Part shown: in pieces, positions 34,771 through 44,504 of the stretch
Numbering within the stretch: position 1 is the first letter of the stretch
Layout of the letters: each line of letters begins with the position of its first letter
From: Selaginella moellendorffii
Taxonomy: Eukaryota; Streptophyta; Lycopodiopsida; Selaginellales; Selaginellaceae
Direction: 5' to 3'
Assembly (NCBI RefSeq): GCF_000143415.4
Contig: NW_003314267.1
Coordinates: 3,460,387 to 3,524,386 of the forward strand
DNA: 64,000 bases
Made by a program: the position numbers and the translations under genes
Notes under the pieces: model-generated
What the model saw: only the letters and a program-made list of their open reading frames with translations
Told to the model about the DNA's origin: nothing
Database searches by the model: none

Positions 34771-37290
34771 GCTAAAATCTCCCGGGACGCCAAGTGGGCT
34801 GCATGTGGGTGGCGGAGTGGGCAGCGGAGTTGGCGGCGAAGTTACAAGCTGGGTGTGTCTTGAAGTGGACACCGATGCACATGAGCGCGATGCGAGCACG
34901 AGTGTGATGCAAGCGCGAGTGGACGCCGATGCACACGAGAAACTTGTAGAGAAGGTAGATGAGCGCGAATGTGAGCGTGATCGCGAGTGGGAGCGCGATG
35001 CGAGCGCGAGTGTGCGAGCGCGAGTACGATGCAAAACCTAACCTCACACGCGCGAAATGTCACAACGGTTGGTAATCCCGCAACGTCATCATTCCTCGGA
35101 CTTGGGCGCCACCATTAATTTCTGGATCGCCGCGCGCATGCATGCACGTGAAATCCAAAAGAAATCCGCAACGTCATCATTCCTCAGACTGCATGCACGC
35201 GAAATCCAAAAGAAAGATCATGATTGGGATATCATTTAATACCCTTGCTATATTTATACCATACATGATTGGATATTCCAAAGCATCTTGTATTTCCAAA
35301 AATGCCAGATATTCAGCTAAATAAAGAATGGTATACAATGTCCTTCTTGATGACCCTGCAAAGAAGCATCTCGATCGAACACCACATGAGACCACACGAA
35401 CCTTATAATGTTTCAGGGGCATTTGCCATAGATCTGACCGTTATTTTGCTCCAAGATTCTACAGTTTGGTGTGCATTGACCTTTCCATCGACACTGCAAA
35501 GGGACATCACAATCAGATGCGGGATCACAAGAAACCAACTTCACTAACTCTGGTTTCACCAAGATCTAAGTAAGGAGTTATGAAATGAAAGGACCCTCTC
35601 TATTGAAATGTGTTTATGGTCCAGACATATCAAAGGATTTTGCATCAAGTTCTGTATTTGCATGTTTATCAAGCTACTGAATTGCTAAACCCTAAACCCT
35701 AAACATGTGGCAAATGCTGCGTGAAGAAAGATGCCCTTTCTGGGCAAATGCTGTAAGAGGCAGATGCCGAGCAGTTACACGGCGAATAATCTTGGCGCGG
35801 ATCGCTGACATGGCATGGCAAAGTTCGAATCACTGACATAGCACAGCTGGATCGAGGCAAGGACATGATGTGACAAAGTTCAACGTCCGACAGCAAAGTC
35901 TAGAAGCTACTCAATTTGAAATTTGTCAGAGGAATTATAAGATCTGGTTTGTCAGAGGATTTGATGTGACGTTCAAGCGTGTGGGCTCATGCAATTTTGA
36001 TCCCAAAAAATGCACCAAAAAATGCTCGGCGTCATCTGGCGTTATCTCTTGAATGGCATGGGGCCGCATGCCATTTTCAAGGGCACATAGGAGTATATTC
36101 CTAGAATATTCTAACACGCGCGAGATTTTTTTGAGTTTTCTGGAGATCCAACCGTTAGATCGCAACTAGATTTTATAGAATGGTATACAATGTCTTTCTT
36201 GATGACCCTGCAAAGAAGCATCTCGACGAACACCACATGAGACCACACGAGCCTTACAATTTTTCAGGGGCATTTGCCATAGATCCGACCGTTATTTTGC
36301 TCCAAGATTTTACAGTTTGGTGTGCATTGACCTTTCCATCGACACTGCAAAGGGACATCACAATCAGATGCGGGATCACAAGAAACTAACTTCACTAACT
36401 CTGGTTTCACCAAGATCTAGGTAAAGAGTTATGAAATGAAAGGACCCTCTCTATTGAAATGTGTTTATGGTCTTAGGGGCATTGTGACATATCAAAGGAT
36501 TTTGCATCAAGTTCTGTATTTGCATGTTTATCAAGCTACTGAATTGCTAAACCCTAAACCCTAAACCCTAAACATGTGGCAAATGCTGCGTGAAGAAAGA
36601 TGCCCTTTCTGGGCAAATGCTGTAAGAGGCAGATGCCGAGCAGATGTATCTCAGGCTAGCGAAGGGACAAATGAAAGCTAGCTATAAACATGACGGGATG
36701 CAAATAGATTACTAGGCTGGTCCTGCGAAAATCAAAACCATAATTGAAAACATTGAAAATGCAAAAAGAAAGGTTTATAATATTTTTAAATTTTAAGCAA
36801 CCAAAGGAATGTAAGTAGGGCATGTGTTTGTAAGTTTAAAAATGCCTCAACCACTTAAATTCCCAAGTAAATAAAGCTGTTTATATTTTTGGTACAGGTA
36901 AACTTTATAGCGTGTGGGCTCATGCAATTTTGAACCCAAAGTGCACCAAAAAATGCTCGACTAGCATTATTCTTTGAATGGCGTGTGGCCTTATATTGCT
37001 ATAAATGGACATACACACACAGCATAATTATTCCTTTACACGGCGAATAATCTTGGCGCGGATCGCTGACACGGCATGGCAAAGTTCCAATCACTGACAT
37101 GACACAGCTGGATCGAGGCAAGGACATGATGTGACAAAGTTCAACCTCCGACAGCAAAGTCTAGAAGCTACTCAGTTTGAAATTTGTCAGAGGAATCATA
37201 AGATCTGGTTTGTTAGAGGATTTGATGTGATGTTCAAGCGTGTGTTATTTTTGAATTCTCGAACTCATTCCTAGGTCTATCATTTTTGTG
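34771..37290. promoter_or_regulatory. divergent promoter region with direct duplications and telo-boxes
   Basis: The two genes point away from this 2.5-kb region. It contains a direct duplication (about 35327-35774 and 36178-36640) and a second pair (35775-36000 and 37035-37244). Telo-box-like AAACCCTAA clusters are at about 35687-35704 and 36548-36573; such boxes are known plant promoter elements. 34860-35035 is a GC-rich stretch of 'gagcgcgatgcgagcgcg'-like repeats. Two palindromes lie at 36053-36074 and 36978-36999. The role as shared promoter is inferred from gene orientation. Confidence 0.55.
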
Positions 37291-37855
37291 CGCCGTGTTC
37301 TTGGTTCCGCTGAGCGTAGTGAGCGCTGCTTGTGTAAGCGGCGTTGTGAGCTGTGGTTTATGCTTCTATAAGAGGTTGCGGCATTGCGAGTGCCATTGCG
37401 AGCGGCAGTTTATGCGAGTGGCAGTTTGTGCGAGCGGCGCTACGAGCAGTTGCGGTGTTGCGAGCGGCGCTACGAGTAGTTGCGGTGTTGCGAGCAGCAC
37501 TGTCTTTGGTGTGGCTACCGCTTCCTCTTGATATTTGGCACTTGTGCTTCCTGGTATGTTCACCATGGAATGGCTTAGGACCACATTTAGAAATGGCATG
37601 AGGCCACATGCCATCTTGGGCCCTTGCAATTTCATGGCTAGCGTATTGTCATGTATGTTTTTACTTGCCTGCAACTGTGTGTATATCAAGATGGCATGAG
37701 GCCTCATGCCAATTTTGTGAATGCAAAATTTCACGTGGGTGTCAATAGCATGTTTGAATAATGGCATGTGGCCTCATGCTATTTGGTATGTTATGATTTA
37801 GGCCATTCTCCAATCATTTTTTGTATGGTCTTAACTTCTTTTCTGCACTTTCAGA
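37291..37855 (+). other. 5' leader and leader intron of the transposase-like gene
   Basis: A tandem repeat of roughly 27-30 bp ('gttgcgagcggcgctacgag') spans about 37380-37505. A possible donor near 37553 (CCTG|GTATGT) and the acceptor CTGCACTTTCAG at 37854 define a leader intron of about 300 bp. It carries three palindromes (37593-37614, 37691-37712, 37761-37782). No coding frame is supported before the ATG at 37856. Confidence 0.5.
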
Positions 37856-40800
37856 ATGGCCTTCAGGGTTGGGGAAAAGGTTTACATTTTGAATGGTGGG
37901 AAGAGAGTTGCAAAAGGGACCCTTGTGTCTATGGATCGGAACTTTGTTATACACTGTCAAAGGCTTGGGGAAGGCAATGCTGCTGTATCAGTAGAGACTG
38001 TCTTCGATGGGAATGTGGTCGCTATTGAACGAGGAGAGATGGTCGTCGGGGTAAATGTTGTTGTTGCCTTGAAAAATCTGCAGAAGAAAGCAGATGTTGG
38101 GGACAGCACAAGTGCGACGCATGTTCCCTCCGTGGATCTTAAGAACCGTGCTACATGGATTCAGGCAAAGGTGTTTCTAAACAACCCCGAGAGGGAGGTG
38201 GTAGCTGAGGGCTTAGCCACAGTTGTCGATCCAAGAGATGCGGTTGCTAATCAAGAATTGGGCTGGGATGATATTGGAGTTGCAATTTTAGAGGTTGTTG
38301 ACACAGAAGAAAACAGTCTGACTATTGGAAGCATTGTGCGGTGGAAATTGAGGCATTTAGTGTTTGAGAATGTGAAGGATTCACAATCAAACACCACTAC
38401 AACTGATGACAGAACATCTTTTCATGGGAAAAGAAAGTACACCTTCCTACAGCGCAGCCAAAGGGATCTGAGCAACGAACCGAAAAGGCAGAAAATGGCG
38501 ATGGAGGTTCGAATGGTCTCGACAGTTGCTTGTTGCAAGAGGAGGTGCTGTCAACATGCTGATTGGGATGCTATTGAAGAGGAGAGAGCAAGATACAAGA
38601 CATTGTCCTGGAAGGCAGCTCGCAATTTTGTGTATGAGGCATTACGGTCATTTGTTGATGCTTCAGAACATCAGGTGGGGGGCATGGTCTTCCAGAGGGG
38701 TTTGGTCTGCATGAAGGCATGGAGAATCATTTATGGAGTCCCTCAAACCACATTCTACAGAATCAAAACTGAGTTCGAGGAATAAAGGGTTCAACAGGCA
38801 GTCCATGGGAACGACGGTACGCACAAAACCAGGGGTCATGTTGTATATGGAGAGGCAATCTTCAAGAGGTTTGTCGAGACATGTAGCGAGCAGCAACCAC
38901 ATAAAACCTGCCTCTTGGAAGATGGAACACGAGACACCCAACGAGTTCACCCTTCCATGTATACCAAGGGGGCCATATTGGAAGATATGAATTGGGAACT
39001 CCAGAGTAATGGCTATAGGAAGCTGAGCCAATCTAGATTTAGTAGATTGTGGAGCAACAGGTTCAGGGATATGAGTATAGGAAAGTACTCCAGCTTTTCA
39101 AAGTGTGACGAGTGCACTGCTATCAAAATGGATTTGTCGAAGAATTTTTGCAGCGCTCAAGAGCGAGAGACGTTGGTTAGAAGGCGGCTCGACCACAACA
39201 TCGAGCAGAGAAGCTGCAGGACTGCATATTATCATAACAGGATTCTCTCCATGGAGAGACCTGACTCTTACCTCTGCATCATCCACGACAAAATGGACCA
39301 GAAAAAGACGTGCTTACCTCGACTCAATCCTGCCCCCAAGGCAATTTCCTCATCCATGCAGCTGCCTGTGTCTCTGTTTGGCATAATCGCTCATGGGCAT
39401 GGTGCCCAGAACTATGGGAACTTCTTTGTACCTCTATGGGGTGGCGAGGGTGCAAACATGATGATTGCGTCCCTAACAAAACACTTAAGGTCTCTGCAAA
39501 GTGCGCAGACTGAGCTGAACGGCCAACCCTTGCATAAGGCCCTTGTCGATCGAACCCCATACAGGGTTCAGCTGGAGGAGGAGCAAAGCCTTGCAGTATC
39601 GCGTGGGGCCCCATGCCATCCCAGTGAATATGTTGGCCGTCAGATTGTAGGGTTATCACGTGAGGCCTCATGCCATTCTGACGAGGCTGGTCGCCCGGTG
39701 AATGCACAGCCTCATCCAAACGAAGTAGAATCTCAAGGAAGTTCTTGCGGCCGATGTAGCCTTCCACCCCATCTTCTGCTCCAAACAGACAATGCTGGCA
39801 GTGAGAACAAAAACATGTACGTCTTCGCGTACTTGGCGATGCTTGTTGCCAAAGGCATATTTGAAACGGTTACACTTGGCTTTCTCATGGTTGGGCACAC
39901 TCATGAAGACGTCAATGCCATGTTCAGTCACCTGGCAGAGTCCCTCCGGCGATCCAATGTCCTCACCCTCCCACAACTCTACGATGAATTCCAAAATTGC
40001 ATCAAAGGCACTGTTGAAGCTGCACTTGTGACAGAGGTTCCAGACTTTAAGGGGTTTGTAAGAGGCTACATCAGGGATGGATCCGAAACACTGATTGGCC
40101 ACTCCAAGCCTCTTCAGTTTCATTTCAGCATGCGTGACGGTGCTCCAGTGATGAGGTACAAGATGAGAGAATGGGACATAGTGTGGCTGCCAGTGGATGG
40201 CATTGAACTCTTCAAAAGAGATCCCATAACTGGGGAACCTATGATTCCTTAGGGTTCCCCACGGCCGATGCACCCGGATGGACTCAAAGACCAGGAAAGT
40301 ATAGTGGCCGGGATTAGACAGCATATTGCCTTCTGGAAGAGGGGGTTGGTGTTTGGTGGAGAATCCTATTTTAAGAGGTGCAAGCCTTTGTTCGAATACT
40401 GGGAGAAGATTATATCTGCTATCCAAAATGGGCCGGTTGTATATGAAGAATTGGAAGAGTCCTTTTGGCTAGAACCTAGAGCACCAGATAGTAGCGGAAT
40501 AATGTCCTCTGGAAATGCAGTGATAGACAACGATGTTGAGGATCACTATTGTGGGCCGAGGAACAAGAAGCCGGATTCAGCATTCAATCCAGTACAGGTC
40601 TGCAAAGGAATGGTCGTGCTTGTCAGACCCAGTAATAAAAAACAAATGATATGGGTGGGGCGCTACATCACTGATGTAGAGGAGGACGCGGAAACTAACT
40701 CCTTCAATGTAACTGTGGAGTGGTTCAAGCCAAGTTCCAGATATACGAAGGATTGCCTAGAAAAGAGATGGGTGCTAAATCCAAGGGATCCCAGCATGAG

Positions 40801-40921
40801 CATATCGGTGGATAATGTTGTGCATGGTTGGATGCGGAAGCAGAGTGCCACCATCACCTTGCCAGACCATGCAAGAGATGCAGCAAGAGCATTCATAACC
40901 CGGGTTCAAGGTGAGATTCAT
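37856..40921 (+). pseudogene. transposase-like gene, DUF7869-type, two in-frame stops
   Basis: One frame from ATG 37856 to about 40909 is broken only by TAA 38783-38785 and TAG 40250-40252, each one step from a Gln codon. Residues 1-60 (RVGEKVYILNGGKRVAKG) resemble the small beta domain of plant transposon proteins. A Cys cluster CCKRRCC precedes a helical part ending GVPQTTFYRIK. The core has CDECTAIK, then HDKMD, then LQTDNAGSENKN, then VGHTHEDVNAMF. This order matches an uncharacterised eukaryotic family that I recall as DUF7869, plausibly an RNase H-like DDE nuclease with Asp in HDKMD and TDN. Two palindromes lie in frame in a linker (39598-39619, 39655-39676). The frame ends at donor GTTCAAG|GTGAGA. 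It is the best candidate for the element's transposase. Confidence 0.75.
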
Positions 40922-41637
40922 TAATATTCCTTTACTAAGTTTCTAATGTATTTTATTTCAAGGTGAACAATCCAAATCTGAATCAGAGGAGGCGTGATGG
41001 CATGTGGCCTTACGCCATTCATAGGTGAGATGATACAAATAACAAGTATAAATTCTTAGTTGTTCTAGCAAATTTTACTTAAAGTTCAAGGTGAACAAGC
41101 CGAATATGAATTCATTGGATTGTTATAACAAATTGCGAGGTGATGGCATGAGGCGATACGCCATTTGAGAGTGGTAGCCATTCCTATATGAGGTGAGTGA
41201 AATATTTATTAGAAATACCTCATTCAATTGTGCACTTCTAAGTCTTGGTCCACTCAGAACTGTTTGCATGTTTCTATTTTAATTCTTTCTCTAAAATGTT
41301 ATTTAGCATGTGGCTTCATGCCATTGCTCTCCACAATCATGCATTGAATTTTTCTATCCTTGCATAATACTTCTCCATATATATAGCATGTGCACATATG
41401 TGATATGGTTCATTAGGCCTGATATAGTGTGTGAGGTAAAACAAAGATGATGTGACATATGCATTTACCAATCACACGTGCATAAATCTAATAATATGGC
41501 GTGTGGCCCATATTAATGGCACATAAACCCATATTGTGGGCTTACGTGCTTTATGTACCATCATTCCCTTGCAGCGTGTGTGTTGGTTTCCTTTTATAAC
41601 ACAACGAACTCCATATTTTAGGGTGAAGAGCGTTCTC
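40922..41637 (+). other. 3' exon-like repeats of the transposase-like gene
   Basis: A short unit starting TTCAAG|GTGAACAA occurs near 40960-41003 and again near 41090-41142. A third, reversed copy lies at about 42345-42392. Each unit begins like a splice junction and is followed by a palindrome (40997-41018, 41143-41164). They look like duplicated alternative last exons encoding a short Glu/Ser tail (GEQSKSESEE). Further palindromes are at 41304-41324 and 41496-41517. Confidence 0.45.
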
Positions 41638-41895
41638 ATGGCAAGCACAAAATCTGTAAGTGAGGCAGAAAAGGAGACGGAGAAGGAGATAGGTGAAGAT
41701 GTAGAATATATAAGTCTTCCAAACTCCCCGTACTATACTCCAGGTGATCATTTTTCTGAACAAACGGCAACATTAACAACTATCGAGAATGCCCCAGTAA
41801 CGTCAGAGACAACAATCCAAAGCAAAACAACTGACCTGGAGAAGGATGATAGTACCGCTGAGAGTACCAAAAAGGAGGTGTCCACTAGCGCTTAG
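41638..41895 (+). CDS. short acidic ORF, possible last exon
   Basis: An open frame of 85 codons starts at ATG 41638, just after an acceptor-like CATATTTTAG. The product is Glu/Thr/Ser-rich with 'ISLPNSPYYTPGDH' in the middle and no domain I recognise. It may be a separate small gene of the transposon or the terminal exon of the transposase-like gene. A palindrome (41903-41924) follows directly after the stop. Confidence 0.4.
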   Translation: MASTKSVSEAEKETEKEIGEDVEYISLPNSPYYTPGDHFSEQTATLTTIENAPVTSETTIQSKTTDLEKDDSTAESTKKEVSTSA

Positions 41896-41924
41896 GCTTA
41901 TAATGGCGTGTGCCCTCATGCCAT

Positions 41925-42531
41925 TTACTTGATCACCAAATACCTTTTTCCCTTTGCACTAGTATATCTTAATACCGGTCTGAGAAATAGAATGGCATGT
42001 GCCCTCAGGCCTTTTACTAAATCACCTTTGAAAGAAATGCAAGCCTCTATGTCGTAAAAAAAAGGTACTAGAAAAATTCCTTAATAATATGAATGTTATT
42101 TAGTTTCATGAAAATACACTAAGGGTCAAATGAGTTAAATGACTTCTCCAGACTAGCAATGCCTCTTGCTACACCTTCACAATTAGATTCGTTAGAAAAA
42201 GATAACATTGAATAATATCTAAATGTTCTCACCATTAAGTTATATGTCTGGCTAATAGGAATGACGTTCATCTTGGAAAGCTCACCACACGCTCAATGAA
42301 CAAACAAATAGTGTGTGCGCGCATGCCATCGCTCTTCTTTAGCTTCAGATTCGGCTTGTTCACCTTGACAATGAGATTTATTATACAACCAGATGGACTC
42401 AGTCTGGACACAAAGTCACCACGCTAGTCACCATGCCCCAGATATGTCTAGCCCCTGGATAAAAAACATATAATTTCACGTCATTTTCAAATACTTGAAA
42501 ATTTGTACCTAGTCCCATTTTACTGAATAAA
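41925..42531. other. right subterminal region of the transposon
   Basis: No gene. It holds a decayed palindrome at 41992-42013, a half-copy near 42312-42329, and the reversed exon-like unit near 42345-42392. It ends in the 'agtcccattttactgaata' subterminal motif that the MITE shares. Confidence 0.5.
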
Positions 42532-42555
42532 TCCCACTTTAACGAAATAGAGCTT
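42532..42555 (-). repeat. right terminal inverted repeat
   Basis: 24 bp, ending AGCTT next to the ACAA target copy at 42556-42559. Inverted match to 28545-28568 with one mismatch. Confidence 0.92.
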
Positions 42556-43209
42556 ACAAGAAGTGTTGCTGAGGAATCTAGAGGCACGGGAAGCTCACCA
42601 AAGAGGTGGGCTGCCAACGGAAGAGAAAACGGGCTATGCGGAACGCAACGAACTCATCTATTACAAGCAAACGAGGGTGTATGTTCCAGAAGGGGAACTA
42701 AGGAAGGTAGCCTTAGAAGAGTGTCATGACGGACCTCTTGCGGGACACAGCGGAGTGCCCAAGACAATGGTCTTACTCAAGAGGAAGTACTATTGGCCAG
42801 ATATGGCTAAGGATATCCAAGACTATGTAAAGACATGTCCAACATGTCAGCAGGTCAAAGCCGTGACTAAGGCTAGTGGGGGCTTGTTGCAGAGCATCCC
42901 AATTCCAGATCATCTGTGGAAATGTCTTACGATGGACTTCATCACGGGACTCCCCCCAAGTGAGGGGTTTGATGCGATATTCGTGGTGGTGGACTGATTT
43001 TCAAAGATGGCACATTTCATACCCACCACAACGGATGTGGATGCGAAAGGTGTGGCGAAGCTGTTCTTCGAACAAGTGGTTCGAGTGTGGGGAAGACCAG
43101 AAGAGATTATCTCAGATCAAGATAAGCTCTTCACTATTAGGTTCTGGAGAACTCTCTTGGAACAGTATCGCACCAAGTTGAAATTCAGCACAGCCTATCA
43201 CCCACAGGC

Positions 43210-43256
43210 AGGTATGGGGTATTAAGTCAAGTTTGAGGGCACTAACACTTCTTGAC
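43210..43256 (+). other. 47-nt candidate intron inside gypsy integrase
   Basis: It begins GCAG|GTATGG and ends TTCTTGACAG, with a textbook branch-point-like CACTAAC just upstream. Removing it joins YHPQA to the GQTERVN block, which is otherwise in a different frame. The decayed copy near 10035-10080 has the same interruption. Confidence 0.7.
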
Positions 43257-43676
43257 AGAAGGACAAACGGAAAGGGTGAATAGGCAGCTGGAGGATTATT
43301 TGCGATGCTATGTCTCGGGAGACCAAACTGATTGGGTAAGTCATTTGGGACTTGCGGAAATGTGTTATAACAACTCACCACATTCGAGTATCGGGGTGAG
43401 TCCATGGGAAGTCATCAATGGGCGAGCTATTGAAGGTCCTGTGGAACTCGGCGTGGCCGAGTATCATGGAGAGCTACCTGCAATGGAGGCATTCACGGTG
43501 GAAAGACTCAACATTTGGAATCTAGTGAGGGATTCCTTGGAACGGGCTCAACAAAGGCAAACCAAGTACGCGAACCAAAAGTGCCAGGATGTAGAGTTCC
43601 AAGCTGGGGAAAGGTGTGGCTGAACACCAAGAACCTCAAGCTACCAAGTGGGATTAGCCGAAAGTTGACCCAAAGG

Positions 43677-43728
43677 TAAAAATGCATGTATTCTTGTAAA
43701 TGAAATGATCTTAAGTTCCTTAAGCAGG
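43677..43728 (+). other. 52-nt candidate intron near the integrase C-terminus
   Basis: It begins CAAAG|GTAAAAATG and ends CCTTAAGCAG. It separates a frame ending SRKLTQR from FAGPYEIE, which are adjacent in related gypsy integrases. The decayed copy near 10490-10550 shows the corresponding sequence. Confidence 0.65.
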
Positions 43729-44110
43729 TTCGCGGGGCCTTACGAGATTGAGGCACGAATCGGTAAAGTGGCTTACCATCTCCGACTTCCTCGAGAGATG
43801 GGGAAGATGCACCCAGTGTTCCATGTGAACTTACTCAAGCCGTACTTTGAGGATCCGCTTCGCAAGGACCAAGTAAGACCTTTACCTGAGGTTATCCAAG
43901 GGGAAGAGGAATACGAAGTCGAGGCCATCCTCAATGCGCGCAGGAGCAAGTGACAAGGACGCGAGGTGAGAGAGTTCCATGTGAAGTGGAAAGGATTTCC
44001 ACACTGTGAAGCAACATGGGAACCGGAGGAGAACCTAGTGAACGCGCGAGATCTAGTGGAGGAATTTCTGCAAGGCAAAACTCGATGTACTTATGCAAAG
44101 TTCAATTAAA

Positions 44111-44504
44111 GTATCAATTTGCAAAGTTGAGCAGTGGCATATGTTGGGACCCTCGCCGAAGGTAAGCTAATTAGCATGGGTTAGCTAGGTCGACCAGGCA
44201 TAGGGCACTACGCCCGACTCCCCGTAGGGATGTCAAATCCGTAGACGTATTCTACGGAGGTTGGGTTTGAGTCCCAACCCCCTAGTAAAGCAAGGCTGGG
44301 TTCAAGTCAAGACCCCATACTAGGGTGTGGTGAGGTGAGGGGTATAGGGACATTTATATTCCGTTGTCATGGGCTCTTGGCCGGGGAGGCTAACTTAGGC
44401 ACACCACTAAGTGGGAGGATGCTCCCGGAGACATGGTCAACAAGTTGTAGGATAAAAAGAGACGTTCGATGTGGGCATCGAACTTCTTCTATGGGTGGTG
44501 GAGT
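44111..44504 (+). other. 3' untranslated region of inner gypsy element
   Basis: Non-coding link between the chromodomain-like tail and the 3' LTR, matched at 10905-11236 in the decayed copy. The purine-rich 'gggtggtggag' directly before TGTAAGG is the likely polypurine tract. Confidence 0.7.

Larger units (their letters stand above)
28545..42555. mobile_element. 14-kb DNA transposon with 24-bp TIRs, target duplication ACAA
   Basis: The left end 28545-28568 starts AAGCTCTATTTTGTTAAAG; the right end 42532-42555 is its inverted copy with one mismatch. ACAA lies at 28541-28544 and 42556-42559. The decayed gypsy copy near 9390 shows the uninterrupted site ('agcacaataagtgttgc'). Subterminal GTGGGA-type motifs are repeated inside both ends. 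It carries two divergent genes: a multi-exon minus-strand gene (29185-34654) and a plus-strand transposase-like gene (37856-40921, perhaps to 41895). About 25 copies of a 22-bp palindrome are spread through it. Four-base target copies and these ends do not match the usual hAT, Mutator, CACTA or PIF hallmarks. A MITE relative lies at 8026-8313. Confidence 0.92.
42560..44110 (+). pseudogene. gypsy integrase and chromodomain-like tail, inner element
   Basis: The zinc-binding region (HDGPLAGHSG...CPTCQQVK) is followed by the first catalytic Asp in LTMDFITGLP, the second in IISDQDKLF, and Glu in GQTERVNRQLEDY. A TGA at 42995-42997 stands where TGG is expected (VVD-W-FS). The frame is interrupted after YHPQA by a 47-nt candidate intron and after KLTQR by a 52-nt one. 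The tail after FAGPYEIEARIGKVAYHL carries HPVFHVNLLKPYF. Past another TGA (43952-43954) comes a chromodomain-like FHVKWKGFP...TWEPEENL segment, the mark of the chromovirus lineage. Confidence 0.85.

Noticed and set aside
36548-36573. Interstitial telomere
   Set aside because: Only about three and a half AAACCCT units, in a promoter-like region and duplicated together with its surroundings. A telo-box cluster is the simpler reading.
38783-38785. Stop codon removed by RNA editing or readthrough
   Set aside because: U-to-C editing of stops in lycophytes and ferns is known for organelle transcripts, not nuclear ones. Gypsy frames here show the same kind of stop, so decay by deamination is simpler.
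28646-42329. Repeated palindromes as a CRISPR-like array
   Set aside because: Spacing is irregular (tens to thousands of bases), copies vary, and the context is a plant transposon.
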